Assembly (NCBI RefSeq): GCF_009870125.1
Contig: NC_046681.1
Coordinates: forward strand, 8,259,001-8,323,000
Source of the DNA: Drosophila pseudoobscura
Taxonomy: Eukaryota; Arthropoda; Insecta; Diptera; Drosophilidae
DNA length: 64,000 nucleotides
Direction of reading: 5' to 3'
Shown here piece after piece: positions 54,260 to 64,000 of the stretch. The notes under the pieces were generated by a model. It was given only the letters and a program-made list of their open reading frames with translations, searched no databases and was not told where the DNA came from. Numbering within the stretch: the stretch's first letter is position 1; each line of letters starts with the position of its first letter. The translations under genes and the position numbers were made by a program.

Positions 54260-56715
54260 TTCCTTTAGCTCCCTGCGTGTTTGGGGTTTACCCTGTTTTT
54301 GGAGTTGCTTCTCATGTCTTGTCAGTTTTTTTCGGGGGCGCTGTCAGACCCTCTCAAAGATGAAATCAACGCCGGCATCAAAGGGCGGTGGGCAGGTGGG
54401 CAATTGATGCCACTGCCCCTTTGATCTGCTCCACGTTCATTTGCCCTGACAGCCGAAATCTCACCGAAAATTACCCAATTTGGGTCGCCCCATCACGTGT
54501 ATAGGTTGGTTTCAACCTTAAAGCGGATGTGGCACATTGCGCAAGGGTTTATGATTGGGACACGACATTTGCGGCCAATCTGAATTACATAATCAGTTGT
54601 GTCGGACAAAACAAAAACTAGCACAGAACTGACCACAACTCGCATGTGTCACACATTTCAAACGTCATTTAAATATTTGACTTGACAAAAAATGGGTTTC
54701 GAGCAAGTTGGGAAGCTCGTTTGCGAAATTGTCCTTGAATTTTAAAACTCAACCTAGAAGACAGCTTTGAAGGGTAAAATAGTCGGGTTTAAAAGCTAAA
54801 TCGATCTACCTAAAATGATATATTTAGAAACGATATTTTCAAGCTTCCATTGCTGAAGCAGCTGTTGCAAGAGTCTCAAAATCGATTAGCATAAAACTGA
54901 TAATAAACTTAAATTGTGTTGAGGCTGCCGCTGCTTGTACAGCGGTAGCAGCAGTAGGAAAAAACTCAAATGACATGAATGCTGTCGGTTCTGCTTGAGT
55001 TGAACGGATGCCGAGTAACATTAAACTGCGGGAAAAACAAAAGATAACTGGAGACTCGAAAAAAAGCAGGCGGGCCACCTTTTTGGGGTGTCGCCAGTCA
55101 AGGACACTTTCGCCTGTCAAAGATTATCAGTTTTACTTTCAATTATTGTGATGGCAAAGGGAATGTCACCCCTCGAGTCCGCCCTTCAAATTACGGCTTG
55201 TCCTTGAACAGAGGATGGGGTGGGGATCAAACAAAAATGAGGAAATGGAAAAACGTGACTGTATGGATGGCCTTTTGGATACCCTTACAGATCCATTGTC
55301 TCTAATGAGTACACACAAGTGTTTCGATTGTTTTTGTAAAGCAAGTTACATTGAAAGCTATCTAAATGTTGAAAATTGTCTAGAAAAATAAGCTCCTGCT
55401 CCAAGTTTCTGTCAGATCGTCTGTCAGGCGTTATTCTGTGTTGGCAAACCTCTTCTCATAATCGTAATAAAGTATTCTCTGAAAGGGTGTTTCAAAAGGG
55501 AAGCGTATATAAATTTGGTTTTTCCTTTTCCGCGCTTATCTACATTTCTACAACACTGTGGTTCGGGTGTTGGTTTTATGGTCAATTTTAGATTTTATAT
55601 TTATTCAGCTTCGCTTTGTTATTGTTTTTTCTTCTCTTTCATCCTCGCAGTCTTTTTCGCCGTGCAATTGAGTTTAATCGCGGTTTTATTTTTGCATTTT
55701 CTTCCATTTTCCGTTTGATTTTATCCGCTGCTTCAACAACTTGTTTGCTTTCACCTTTCCCCACTTTTTTTCAGTTTTATTGGTGAGATTTAAAATCGAG
55801 TGGGGTTTTCTGTTCTGTTCTTGCTTAGGGCATTGAATAGAATAATTTGTTGTTCTTCGTTTTGGCATAGAGCATATGTCAGAGAGAGTGTACTGAGTAC
55901 AATGATTCCACTCTTGAGTGTAAAAACAATTTGTTCATTTTACAACCCTTCAGAAACTAAGGTTAAACCTTAGTTTAAACATTGACAGTTAATTTTACAT
56001 GGCGATAGCCGCACCCAATGCCAGGTGTCGGAACCCTACAATCAAGTACAGTGAACGTAACGATGATATTATGACTGTAGGTATGGCTATGTCATTTATG
56101 AGGGTCTAATATAGTAATAAACCCTTCACCATTCTTTTGAACAGATTCCTAGGCGAAATGTTGCAATAAATTTGATGTTAGAGCATAATTCATATACTGT
56201 GTTAACGGGGCGTATATTTATTCCGAGTACACGATTAAAAAAGTAAACCGCACGTGGTATACTTTCCGGAGTAAAATCAATGGGCTAAATTTGGATTACG
56301 GTATGCTAAAACATTTTTAATAAAGAACAAACGAAATATATTTCATTTATATCCTATATTTTGTGATTTAAAGAACCGCATTCAATTGAATTGCATTTAA
56401 CATGGAATTGGGAACATTTGCATAAAAGGGTCTCTACAATTTTAATTACAATAGCCTAATATTCTGTTGCATTTTGACAATGACTGTAGATTACCAAATT
56501 AGCTGAACATTAAAATTTACATATTATTTATTGTTTTTACGCTTCCCCACATTTTTAATATGACTTCCAATTTAATGGAAATTAGATTACTCAAAAATCC
56601 TTCATTTTGATTTTGTTAGCTTTTTATGGCTAAAAAAACAATAATTTGCATTTTAATGATTTAATTTTCCAAATGGATTTCAATCAGTAGGAAATAGTCA
56701 ATCTTAATGGCTTCC
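54260..56715. other. Intergenic or intronic stretch
   Basis: No gene is supported. A minus-strand frame at 54839-55120 ends in an Ala/Thr/Phe-rich stretch (PTAATAVQAAAASTQFKF) and could be a fragment, but it lacks splice sites. If the exons on either side are one gene, this is its intron. Confidence 0.35.
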
Positions 56716-56717
56716 TT

Positions 56718-57150
56718 TTAACCAACCACAAAAACAGTATTATGCGAAGGTTCTCGAAATTTTTTAGTATGTTTTGCTATGTACATATGAATGTACTGGT
56801 GTACATATAAATCTTTGGGACTGAAATATTCGCTAACATGCAAAAGGTTCAGATAAATTTCAATTTTGGCCCATCCATTGTCTACGTGATGCGACCCTTC
56901 CATCAAATATCCATCACTCAATTGCATGGTTTCGCTATCATATCTCCATGGGGTCACGAAGATACAAAAGTAATCCTATACTACCCTTAAACAAAAGCGT
57001 ATTGTCATCCCGCTTTTGTATTAATATTTTATCTCTGTCGTTGCTACATTTATCTCGGGAAAAAAATCCCTGCGAAAAATTGCCACCGAAATGAATTATT
57101 TCGCTTGAATTTTTTGTGTATCTCTGAACTTGGGGTTGTTGATTTTTCAT
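56718..57150 (-). pseudogene. Minus-strand coding segment with a frameshift, unidentified
   Basis: From an ATG at 57148-57150 one frame reads IIHFGGNFSQGFFSRDKCSN, then RDKILIQKRDDNTLLFKG, and closes at about 56938. An overlapping frame starts just before, near 56957, and continues VTPWRYDSETMQLSDGYLME, then HHVDNGWAKIEIYLNLL and HVSEYFSPKDLYVHQYIHM, to a stop near 56718. Both halves look protein-like and abut, so a single-base indel near 56945-56965 is the simplest reading. I do not recognise the protein. It lies upstream of, and on the same strand as, the 54.2-53.7 kb exons and may be the start of the same gene. Confidence 0.4.
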
Positions 57151-57159
57151 ACATTTTCG

Positions 57160-58150
57160 CTTGAGCCAAGCAAATAGTTTAGCTTTCCTTTGGTGGATTG
57201 ATGGAAGTGGATTTTTGATATGTCATTTAATGTGTCAACACAGTACTAAGGATGGATATTTTGCTATCGAAGTGCTGCATTTTGTCGAAAGTTTTTTTTC
57301 GAATAAATCTAGTATTTGCATCAGTACTTTTTCTCTGCTCCAGCACGGGCCACCAACTGTTGCCGTCGTCCTTAAAAAGGTTAATTGTGTCACTCTAATG
57401 TCTTTGGCCAACCATGTGCGTGGATTACGTGTTTCGTTTGCCAAAGCAGCCGACCGTGGAGGATAACAGCCACAAAAGATTTGCAAGGAACACGTTTTGC
57501 TTTTCCTTTTTTTTTTCAAGACAGGAAAATGCTTTCGATCTACGTGATGCTCGTCCCTCTTCGGTGCCAGTGCTACCCCTAATGGGGAGTAAATGGTTTT
57601 ATGTCTATTTAATTTTTGATGCAGCTTGAACAGTTTTTAGCGTGAAAAATGCTTTAAAGATTTTAAGTTATACCTATATTTGAATTTGAGTGACGCGTTT
57701 GTTTAAAATTTCAAAGGAAAGGTTATAGTTGCGGTTTATAAAAGTCTATAAGACAGTTTTAAAATCTGGGATACGAAAAAAGTAAACAGATTAATCCGCA
57801 AAGACGCTCCTTAGCAAATTATGAAAAAGGATGACTTTGTAGAATGTTAATGCACTTTTCATGTTTTTTACGAATGCATGTGCATTGTACTTAATTTACA
57901 ATTCTAGTTAATTTTTGTTTGAGATTCAAATAAATATGGTGGCTTCTTGCTTTTCACAATTCTGTTGCACGCAATTAGTTTTGCTTTTATATTTGGGGTA
58001 ACAAGACCTGTTCTAGTTTTATGAGTGAAAACTGCTGTACTGTTTCCTAGACATGCTATAAGAGGTCACCACATCGCTCACTTTGCATGTTGTAATCAAG
58101 ATTCGCATTCGTCAGTTGCCTTAAATTTTGTATTTCCGCTCGAAGCACTT
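57160..58150. other. Stretch between minus-strand locus and inverted repeat
   Basis: No gene supported. Open frames at 57161-57629 overlap on both strands. The minus strand at 58056-58241 reads RDGNDISMAVTRGDDSQVL, then EIQNLRQLTNANLDYNMQSE, and stops. It straddles the outer edge of the left arm and may be the end of an unknown gene. Confidence 0.35.
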
Positions 58151-59149
58151 GACTGTCGTCGCCTCGTGTCACCGCCATGGAAATGTCATTTCCGTCACGC
58201 CGAGGCGCCAGGAAGAAGACCAGCGTCAAACAGCAACACAAAACGCTTCCACGACGTCGTCGGCGTCCGACATTGTCCTTGGCGCTTCCGCGTCATTTGC
58301 ATTTACAACTTTAGAGTTTCTCTGTTTTTTTTTCCCATGCTGCTCCTCTGTATACCAGTTGACATCTGGCTCTGTCGCCATGTTGATGATGGCTTCATAA
58401 AAACTGCTATCGACTGCAATTGTTTTCCTACTGATTTATAAATGTTGACAATCGAGGATGTCGGCTAACAACGGACCTCTCATATTCATTAAACCCATTT
58501 TTATGGAGTCCCGTGACTCTTTTGAGAGTAAACTGAAATCAGATTTACGAGTTCATTAAGTTTTAATGCTGCATGGTTTGTATCCTTCTGGATTTTCTTT
58601 TCAATGCGCTAATTAAGTTTCCATTTACTGCTTTTCGTTTCCTTATCCTTCCACCTGTAATTACCTCAATTCCCTCGCTAATTGCACTTTCCGTTTTATT
58701 TTGGTGTGAAATCGGGTTTGAGTGAGGCTTAAATGAGTTTTTAATTCACACAAAATGTGTAAAAGTCAATAGAGCGATTTGGAGGGTATTTAAACAGATA
58801 TATTTATTTATATTCTCTTGGATTGTTTTCGAGTTTGAGAGTGTCCATTTGGTGGGGAAAATATGCTTGTTTATTAAATATTATGAAAACTTTCCTCAAT
58901 CGAAAAGAAAAACAAATTGAATGGTCATGGCTTTTCCATTTCAAGCGTCTGGGGTCTTATTTTCCTGGTAATTGCATCTGAAATGCGCATACGTTTTTGC
59001 AGAGTCACCTCATGACGTCATACAACAAAAAAATTAAATGGCGGATTTCAGAGGCGGACTAACAGCCGGATTTGTTGTAATCTTCAATCGATTGGTTGTG
59101 ACCTCACAATAGTTTTGTCAGATCTGTAAAAAATATCGTATCGGTCAGA

Positions 59150-59355
59150 TTGTGGCGCAGTTCTTCGTTTATTTTTTATTAACTTATTTATTTCACGTAT
59201 TTTCTCTCTTCTTGTCGATCGTCCAAATCATCATCAGACTTATCGCAGAATAATATCGCATAAAACTTATCGCAGTATAATATCGCGTTAGGTTAGGGTT
59301 AATATCGGTAAGGGCTAATATGGGGTTGGTTAGGGTTAATATGTGTTGCCTTACA
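59150..59355 (+). repeat. Left-arm insertion with TTAGGG-like and 25-bp direct repeats
   Basis: This segment is absent from the right arm, where the sequence passes directly from TATCGATCAG to ATATATATTTTTTGG. It contains two copies of a unit ACTTATCGCAGWATAATATC at about 59239-59289. Then come three degenerate units built on TTAGGGTTAATAT between about 59286 and 59343. It is probably a small insertion or a local repeat expansion. Confidence 0.6.
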
Positions 59356-59484
59356 AGATATATATTTTTTTGGAAAAATACACAGGACGAAATATTTTTC
59401 GTTATATGTAAACGTACAATAGCATTGCCAAAAATATCAATTTTGAATAGTTTGATCTATTTTCGAGCTCTGGACAATCTTAAA

Positions 59485-59530
59485 ATCTCAAACATCGATA
59501 GGCAAAAACTGTGTCAATATCGATTGTGAA
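59485..59530 (+). promoter_or_regulatory. DRE-like promoter segment of the left-arm gene copy
   Basis: CATCGATA at 59493-59500 and TATCGATT at 59518-59525 match the core of the Drosophila DNA-replication-related element (TATCGATA). They lie just upstream of the gene remnant. The same pair is kept in the other arm at 61442-61449 and 61468-61475. DRE sites are typical of housekeeping promoters; use as a promoter here is inferred. Confidence 0.4.
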
Positions 59531-59569
59531 AAGCTGCAACCAGTCCTCGGCTATCTGTCTTGGCACTTG

Positions 59570-60490
59570 AAAAATTTAGAGTTCGTACCGTTTGCACCAT
59601 TTCGCATAAAGACACGCCCGAGAACTTTGTTGTGTGGACTCCCCAAGGAGAGGGGGCGCCTTGGGGGCCACCAAGGCGATCAAATTGAGTCTCGAGTCCG
59701 TGGCCGCAAAGGCATCGATAGAGCCGTCGGGCAGCGGGGAGCTGCTCCCAAAATTGCAAGTCACTCGCGACGGAACCGTCCACAAAATTCAAGCAACTAA
59801 ACGGAAAATAATATATAACAAGCGCCGCAATATTCTACGGCAAGTGCTGGAACAATTAATTGATATTTGAGTTTATTTGTAATTGAAAATCATTTTCCGA
59901 TCAGGCTCCGTCGGCTGCAGAAATTTTCCCTCTAAAGCTGGAGCCTGCCCAGACGGCCAGACAGGTGCCGCCCGTGAAGGAGGAAGAGCTAAAGTCGTTT
60001 GCGGTTGACTTTGATAACAAGGATGAAGCGCCAGCTGTGGGGCCTTTAGCACCCCCAATGCGGTGTCGTTCGGCGACGCCACCACCGCTGACCAGCAGAC
60101 AAAGCAGATGCCCAATCTTGATGATGCCGATCGCCAGTCGTGCGGGCGGCACAGGAGCCACCAAATCGAGCTGTAGGATCGCTCTGGAAGGAGATGGATA
60201 CCCAGCTGAAGGCGGAAATATTGCCGGACAGTCCGGAGCAGAAGGCTCTGGTCAAGGAGATGAAGCGAGTTGAGCTTCAGTTGCAGAATCTGGACAGAAA
60301 GACCCTGAAGAACGAGAACGAGAATGTTGCGCAACATCAACCTGCCTCACCAAGATGGAGCAGAATAACACCAACAGTCACAACTTCACTCGTAAGTCAG
60401 CGCTAGACAAGGTCCCCGTTAAAGTCTAAGCTCATGATTATTTTTTCAGAGCCTTGGGTCTCCGCCAAGCGCCGCGGCGCTGCCGTAACT
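59570..60490 (+). pseudogene. Left-arm copy of an unidentified gene (coiled-coil 3' end)
   Basis: The copy reads IKLSLESVAAKASIEPSGSG, then LLPKLQVTRDGTVHKIQATK and NILRQVLEQLIDI, followed by a stop. Past it an open frame gives KEEELKSFAVDFDNKDEAPA, a change of frame to NAVSFGDATTADQQTKQMPN, and another to LWKEMDTQLKAEILPDSPEQ. It then continues uniquely as ALVKEMKRVELQLQNLDRKT, a likely coiled coil. A clean 58-nt intron (GTAAGT at 60392 to TTTTTTCAG at 60449) follows, and the frame ends near 60486. The likely start has GTG where ATG would be expected, in both arms. The frame changes are also shared with the other arm. I do not recognise the family. Short unseen introns could explain part of the disruption. 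Confidence 0.55.
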
Positions 60491-60714
60491 GTTTGCCGAG
60501 GATCTATCCATGATCCGATCCGGGCAATCAGTCGTCGGGCGTTCAGAACGCCTTTATTCTTCATTCTTGATCATTTATTTTTTATTCCAAAATAGGTTTC
60601 TCAGTCATTTAGTGGATCCTTGCGCCCTTCCGCCACGTATTCATTCTGCATGAGTACATTTGCTGCGAGTCCACTCACGATCGCAGTCACGGAAAAGCAA
60701 AAGATGATCTGTGT
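60254..60714. other. Asymmetric centre of the inverted repeat
   Basis: These 461 bases do not pair with themselves. The left part carries the unique coiled-coil tail and intron of the left gene copy (plus strand). The right part, 60601-60714, carries the unique hydrophobic tail of the right copy (minus strand). The two copies are therefore convergent, with 3' ends close together. Confidence 0.75.
60584..60596 (-). terminator. Overlapping AATAAA polyadenylation signals
   Basis: On the minus strand two AATAAA hexamers lie just after the TGA of the right-arm copy. The 3' UTR would be very short. Confidence 0.4.
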
Positions 60715-61380
60715 GACCAGAGCCTTCTGCTCCGGACTGTCCGGCAATATTTCCGTCTTCAGCTGGGTGTCCATCTCCTTCCAGAGCGATCCTACAGCTC
60801 GATTTGGTGGCTCCTGTGCCGCCCGCACGACTGGCGATCGGCATCATCAAGATTGGGCATCTGCTTTGTCTGCTGGTCAGCGGTGGTGGCGTCGCCGAAC
60901 GACACCGCATTGGGGGTGCTAAAGGCCCCACAGCTGGCGCTTCATCCTTGTTATCAAAGTCAACCGCAAACGACTTTAGCTCTTCCTCCTTCACGGGCGG
61001 CACCTGTCTGGCCGTCTGGGCAGGCTCCAGCTTTAGAGGGAAAATTGCTGCAGCCGACGGAGCCTGATCGGAAAACGATTTTCAATTACAAATAAACTCA
61101 AATATCAATTAATTGTTCCAGCACTTGCCGTACAATGTTGCGGCGCTTATTGTATATTATTTTCCGTTTAGTTGCTTGAATTTTGTGGACGGCTCCGTCG
61201 CGAGTGACTTGCAATTTTGGGAGCAGCTCCCCGCTGCCCGACGGCTCTATCGATGCCTTTGCGGCCACGGACTCGAGACTCAATTTGATCGCCTTGGGGG
61301 GACCCCATTGGGAGTCCACCTTTGGGGAGTCCACACAACAAAGTTCTCGAGCGTTTCTATATGCGAAATGATGCAAACGA
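60601..61380 (-). pseudogene. Right-arm copy of the same unidentified gene (hydrophobic 3' end)
   Basis: This matches the left copy almost residue for residue in the N-terminal block (for example TRDGAVHKIQATKRKII) and in the LKSFAVDFDNKDEA and MDTQLKTEILPDSPEQ blocks, with the same stop after LEQLIDI and the same frame changes. After EQKALV it diverges to TQIIFCFSVTAIVSGLAANV, a probable single membrane segment, then LMQNEYVAEGRKDPLND and a TGA at 60601-60603. AATAAA sequences sit only a few bases beyond. A tail-anchored membrane protein would be a natural reading of this end. Whether any full-length product is made is doubtful, given the shared breaks and the missing ATG. Confidence 0.55.
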
Positions 61381-62410
61381 TACGAGCTCTAAATTTTCAA
61401 GTGCCAAGACAGATAGCCGATGGCGGGTTGCAGCTTTTCACAATCGATATTGACACAGTTTTTGCCTATCGATGTTTAAGATTTTAAGATTCTCCAGAGC
61501 TCGAAAATAGATCAAACTATTCAAAATGGATATTTTTGGCACTGCTATTGTACGTTTGCATATAACGAAAAATATTTCGGCCTGTGTATTTTTCCAAAAA
61601 ATATATATCTGATCGATACGATGTTTTGTACAGATCCAGCTGTTAGGCCGCCTCTGACATCCGCCATTTAAATTTTTTGTTGTATGACGTCATGAGGTGA
61701 CTCTGCAAAAACGTATGCGCATTTCAGATGCAATTACCAGGAAAATAAGACCCCAGACGCTTGAAATGGAAAAGCCATGACCATTCAATTTGTTTTTGTT
61801 TTCGATTGAGGAAAGTTTTCATATTATTTAATAAACAAGCATATTTTCCCCACCAAATGGACACTCTCAAACTCGAAAACAATCTAAGAGAATATAAATA
61901 AATAAATATTTCTGTTTAAATACCTGGAAATCGGTCTATTGACTTTTACACATTTTGTGTGAATTAAAAACTCATTTAAGCCTCACTCAAACCCGATTTC
62001 ACACCAAAATAAAACGGAAAGTGCAATTAGCGAGGGAATTGAGGTAATTACAGGTGGAAGGATAAGGAAACGAAAAGCAGTAAATGGAAACTTAATTAGC
62101 GCATCGTAAAGAAAATCCAGAAGGATACAAATGTGACTTCAGTTTACTCTCCAAATGAGTCAGGGAATTCCATTAAAATGGGTTTAATAAATATTGATTA
62201 TCAACATTAAAAAATCAGGAGGAAAGCAGCAGTCGATAGCAGCTTTTATGAAGCAACTGGTGTACAGAAGAAAAAACCAGAGAACTCTGGAAGGGACGCG
62301 GAAGCGCCGAGGACAATGTTGGACATCGACGACGACAAAGACGGTTCGATGCTGGGCTGCTTTGGCGTGACGGAAATGACATTTCCATGGCGGTGATACG
62401 AGGCGACGAC
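60715..62410 (-). repeat. Right arm of the large inverted repeat (about 1.7 kb)
   Basis: This is the inverted counterpart of 58155-60253. It begins GACCAGAGCC at 60715 and ends in the AGGCGACGAC block at 62401-62410. It lacks the roughly 200-bp insertion of the left arm and about 150 bases near the outer end. Matching runs such as the 61650-61800 block around TGACGTCATGAGGTGAC confirm the inverted orientation. Confidence 0.9.
61440..61478 (-). promoter_or_regulatory. DRE-like promoter segment of the right-arm gene copy
   Basis: This is the inverted equivalent of 59485-59530: AATCGATA at 61442-61449 and TATCGATG at 61468-61475, upstream of the minus-strand gene copy. Confidence 0.4.
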
Positions 62411-62760
62411 ATCGCCATCGACATCGGGTATCAGCTAGATCCATATTCGGTTTTGGATCTATCCATATGGAGCTGATTCCCAAGCTACGCGACGAGATGC
62501 GAGAGGAGCTCAAAGTCAAGATAAAGGAAAGAGGAACAAAGCCACAAATCATCTAGTGCTTTTTCCTGGCAGGGATCGAGGCTGGATTCGCGGCGACAGT
62601 ACTTCTTCAGAATCAGTACGTGACGGAAGTGGATCTAGATTCCAAACCGAATTGAGATCTAGATCCAAAACCAAATGTGAATCTAGATCCAAAACCAAAT
62701 ATATGGATCTATGTTCGCATTTGGAAATATCATGCCTCTGCCATTTATGGGTCTAAAATG
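62411..62760. repeat. Flank of right arm with three 24-bp tandem units
   Basis: Three tandem units of 24 bp built on TCTAGATCCAAAACCAAAT lie at 62634-62705; the first is most diverged. A related single motif with GGTTTTGGATCTA occurs near 62443-62462. The plus strand at 62467-62556 has a short frame reading MELIPKLRDEMREELKVKIK, charged and helical, which may be the end of an unknown gene. Confidence 0.6.
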
Positions 62761-63432
62761 TTTTAGTTCTGAATAAAAGTCTGCCTGGTACAAAAAGAGC
62801 TCGCCCGAAAAAATCAATTGTTTTGTGACAATGTTTATCCTCTAGAGAGGGACAGGTCTTGGGCATAGGTCTTGGGCATATCCAGCCATATATCTCCCCA
62901 AACGTCGGCCCAAGTAACCGGGAATGGAGTTTTTGGCCGGCTGACAGCGAATGGACCAGGTTAAGTAAAGTAGTGGGCATTGGTATGGTATGTCGATGCC
63001 GTTGCGTTTACTCAGGATCGCGGTCAACGGTGGAGTCAGTCCAGAAGCATCTTTAAACCATTTCAGTATCCATGTGAAGATCTTTTCGGACTCGGTTGGC
63101 ACCTAGACTGCAGTACTCAGTTCTGGCCGTGGTAGTGATTGCGCGTACGTACACTGTTGTGCCACAGGCACGATCTGAGGCATCTACTAACGTGTGTAGT
63201 TCTTGGGTACTGTAGATCCGCACTGAGGCTGATGACTGGCCAGGAAATCCACCATCCGTTGCCATCCGTGGGGAACTGCAGCAGACACAGCAGGTCTGCG
63301 CTGTACAGACTCTGGATCCCATGTTAGGTTGGTTCTGCAGATTGCAGTGGACGGTTGGAAGTACACACCCCAATGATGCCAATGAGAGATGAGGGTACGA
63401 AAAAGATGGGGATTAAATGTATTTTCATTCAC
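62760..63432 (-). mobile_element. Degenerate BEL/Pao-type LTR retrotransposon pol fragment
   Basis: On the minus strand, broken frames give, in order, a connection region (VPHGWQRMVDFLASHQPQ), an RNase H-like segment (LHTLVDASDRACGTTVYVRA) and, in another frame, CFWTDSTV. This is the VDAS...WTDS pattern of the RNase H domain of BEL/Pao elements. Farther along are diverged stretches, including PYQCPLLYLTWSI. Stops and frameshifts throughout show it is inactive. No LTRs or other domains are visible, so only a piece of pol remains. Confidence 0.7.
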
Positions 63433-63439
63433 GTTGGCG

Positions 63440-64000
63440 GGATGTCATTTAATTTACGAAAAAAGTTGGTTTCTGAACGTAAATGCTAATATATTAACTC
63501 CATAATTTAACTGTGATAATTTTAAATTAAAATATGGAGGTCAACAAGGTCAATTGGTTGTTTTTCTGTTACCGATTTCCATGCGGCTCACGTGTTCATC
63601 GGATATATCTGATAAGGCGATAATTCATTCGATTTGTTCACCTCAAATTGCTCGTGGCAGTGCAAAAAGCGAACAATGATAAATAATTGGCTATAAGGAT
63701 TTGATCCGACAGATTAGCTCCTGGAAATATTCAATTGATGAAGACCTATCATTGAAGGGTTAAATGTACTTTTTTCTAATTGGCAGTCAAACAATAATTG
63801 CCCTGCAGCTATTTCATTTCGACAGCAAATAACCAAACTGTAATTTTCTTTGAAATTTTCCAGCTGGAAATGCCACACCAGACTGCGAACAAACCTGAAA
63901 AGCAAAAGAAACACCAACAAATCCCAGACCAGAGAAATCTCTGCCAAAAAAGCAAAAACCCAACCGCTTTCTGGGTTTTGGTTTTGGTTTTGTTTGGTTT
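63440..64000. other. Non-coding end of window
   Basis: No supportable gene. The last 30 bases are a GGTTTT-type low-complexity run cut off by the window edge. Confidence 0.4.

Larger units (their letters stand above)
58155..60253 (+). repeat. Left arm of a large inverted repeat (about 2.1 kb)
   Basis: This arm is the inverted counterpart of 60715-62410. Matching blocks include the outer edge (GTCGTCGCCTCG), a block around CATGACGTCA with the phrase ACGTATGCGCATTTCAGATG in the other arm, the DRE-like promoter block, and the inner gene remnant up to CTGGTC at 60248-60253. Similarity is high over the gene part and lower, with indels, in the outer 400 bases. This arm is longer mainly through an insertion at about 59150-59355 and added bases near 58430-58600. 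Confidence 0.9.

Noticed and set aside
59286..59343. TTAGGG-like units as a true telomere or interstitial telomere
   Set aside because: Only a few imperfect units; flies use retrotransposon telomeres, so at most a coincidental or repair-derived repeat.

Overview
The window looks like euchromatic DNA from a fly, most probably a Drosophila. The evidence is one intact ZAD-type zinc-finger gene with short (55-67 nt) introns, a family confined to arthropods; degenerate Ty3/gypsy and BEL/Pao retrotransposon pieces; DRE-like TATCGAT elements; and long AT-rich stretches with the simple-repeat texture usual in fly introns. The species cannot be told from the sequence alone. Only one gene can be called end to end; everything else is exon-sized and uncertain.

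Layout. 1.5-3.7 kb: a plus-strand spliced locus ending in AATAAA, with a dead gypsy pol fragment in its intron. 7.8-10.4 kb: two plus-strand exons of an unrecognised protein that splice in phase, each apparently carrying a frameshift. 10.4-21.9 kb: AT-rich, no supportable gene. 21.95-23.57 kb: the five-exon ZAD/C2H2 gene. 23.6 kb: a GC-rich patch resembling a retroelement gag remnant. 24-53 kb: mostly intron-like or intergenic DNA with isolated exon candidates (minus strand: 28-nt micro-exon at 27.7 kb, 106-nt exon at 42.0 kb, 181-nt exon at 51.1 kb; plus strand: 31.2 and 43.9 kb). 52.8 kb: a diverged paralogue of the 8.0 kb exon. 53.7-57.15 kb: an unidentified minus-strand locus in at least three pieces.

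58.15-62.41 kb is the most unusual part: a large near-palindrome with arms of about 2.1 and 1.7 kb around a centre of about 460 bp. Both arms carry the same promoter-like segment and the same gene remnant pointing inward. The two copies share the same apparent reading-frame breaks and have different 3' ends, one continuing as a coiled coil and the other as a short hydrophobic tail. The left arm alone carries an insertion of about 200 bp with degenerate TTAGGG-like repeats. A 24-bp tandem repeat and a dead BEL/Pao pol fragment follow to the right.

The genes do not form an evident pathway. Several exon-like pieces are disrupted by single frameshifts while the ZAD gene is intact. This suggests either gene decay in a low-constraint region (for example a degenerating chromosome) or local indel errors in a draft assembly; the sequence alone cannot separate these.
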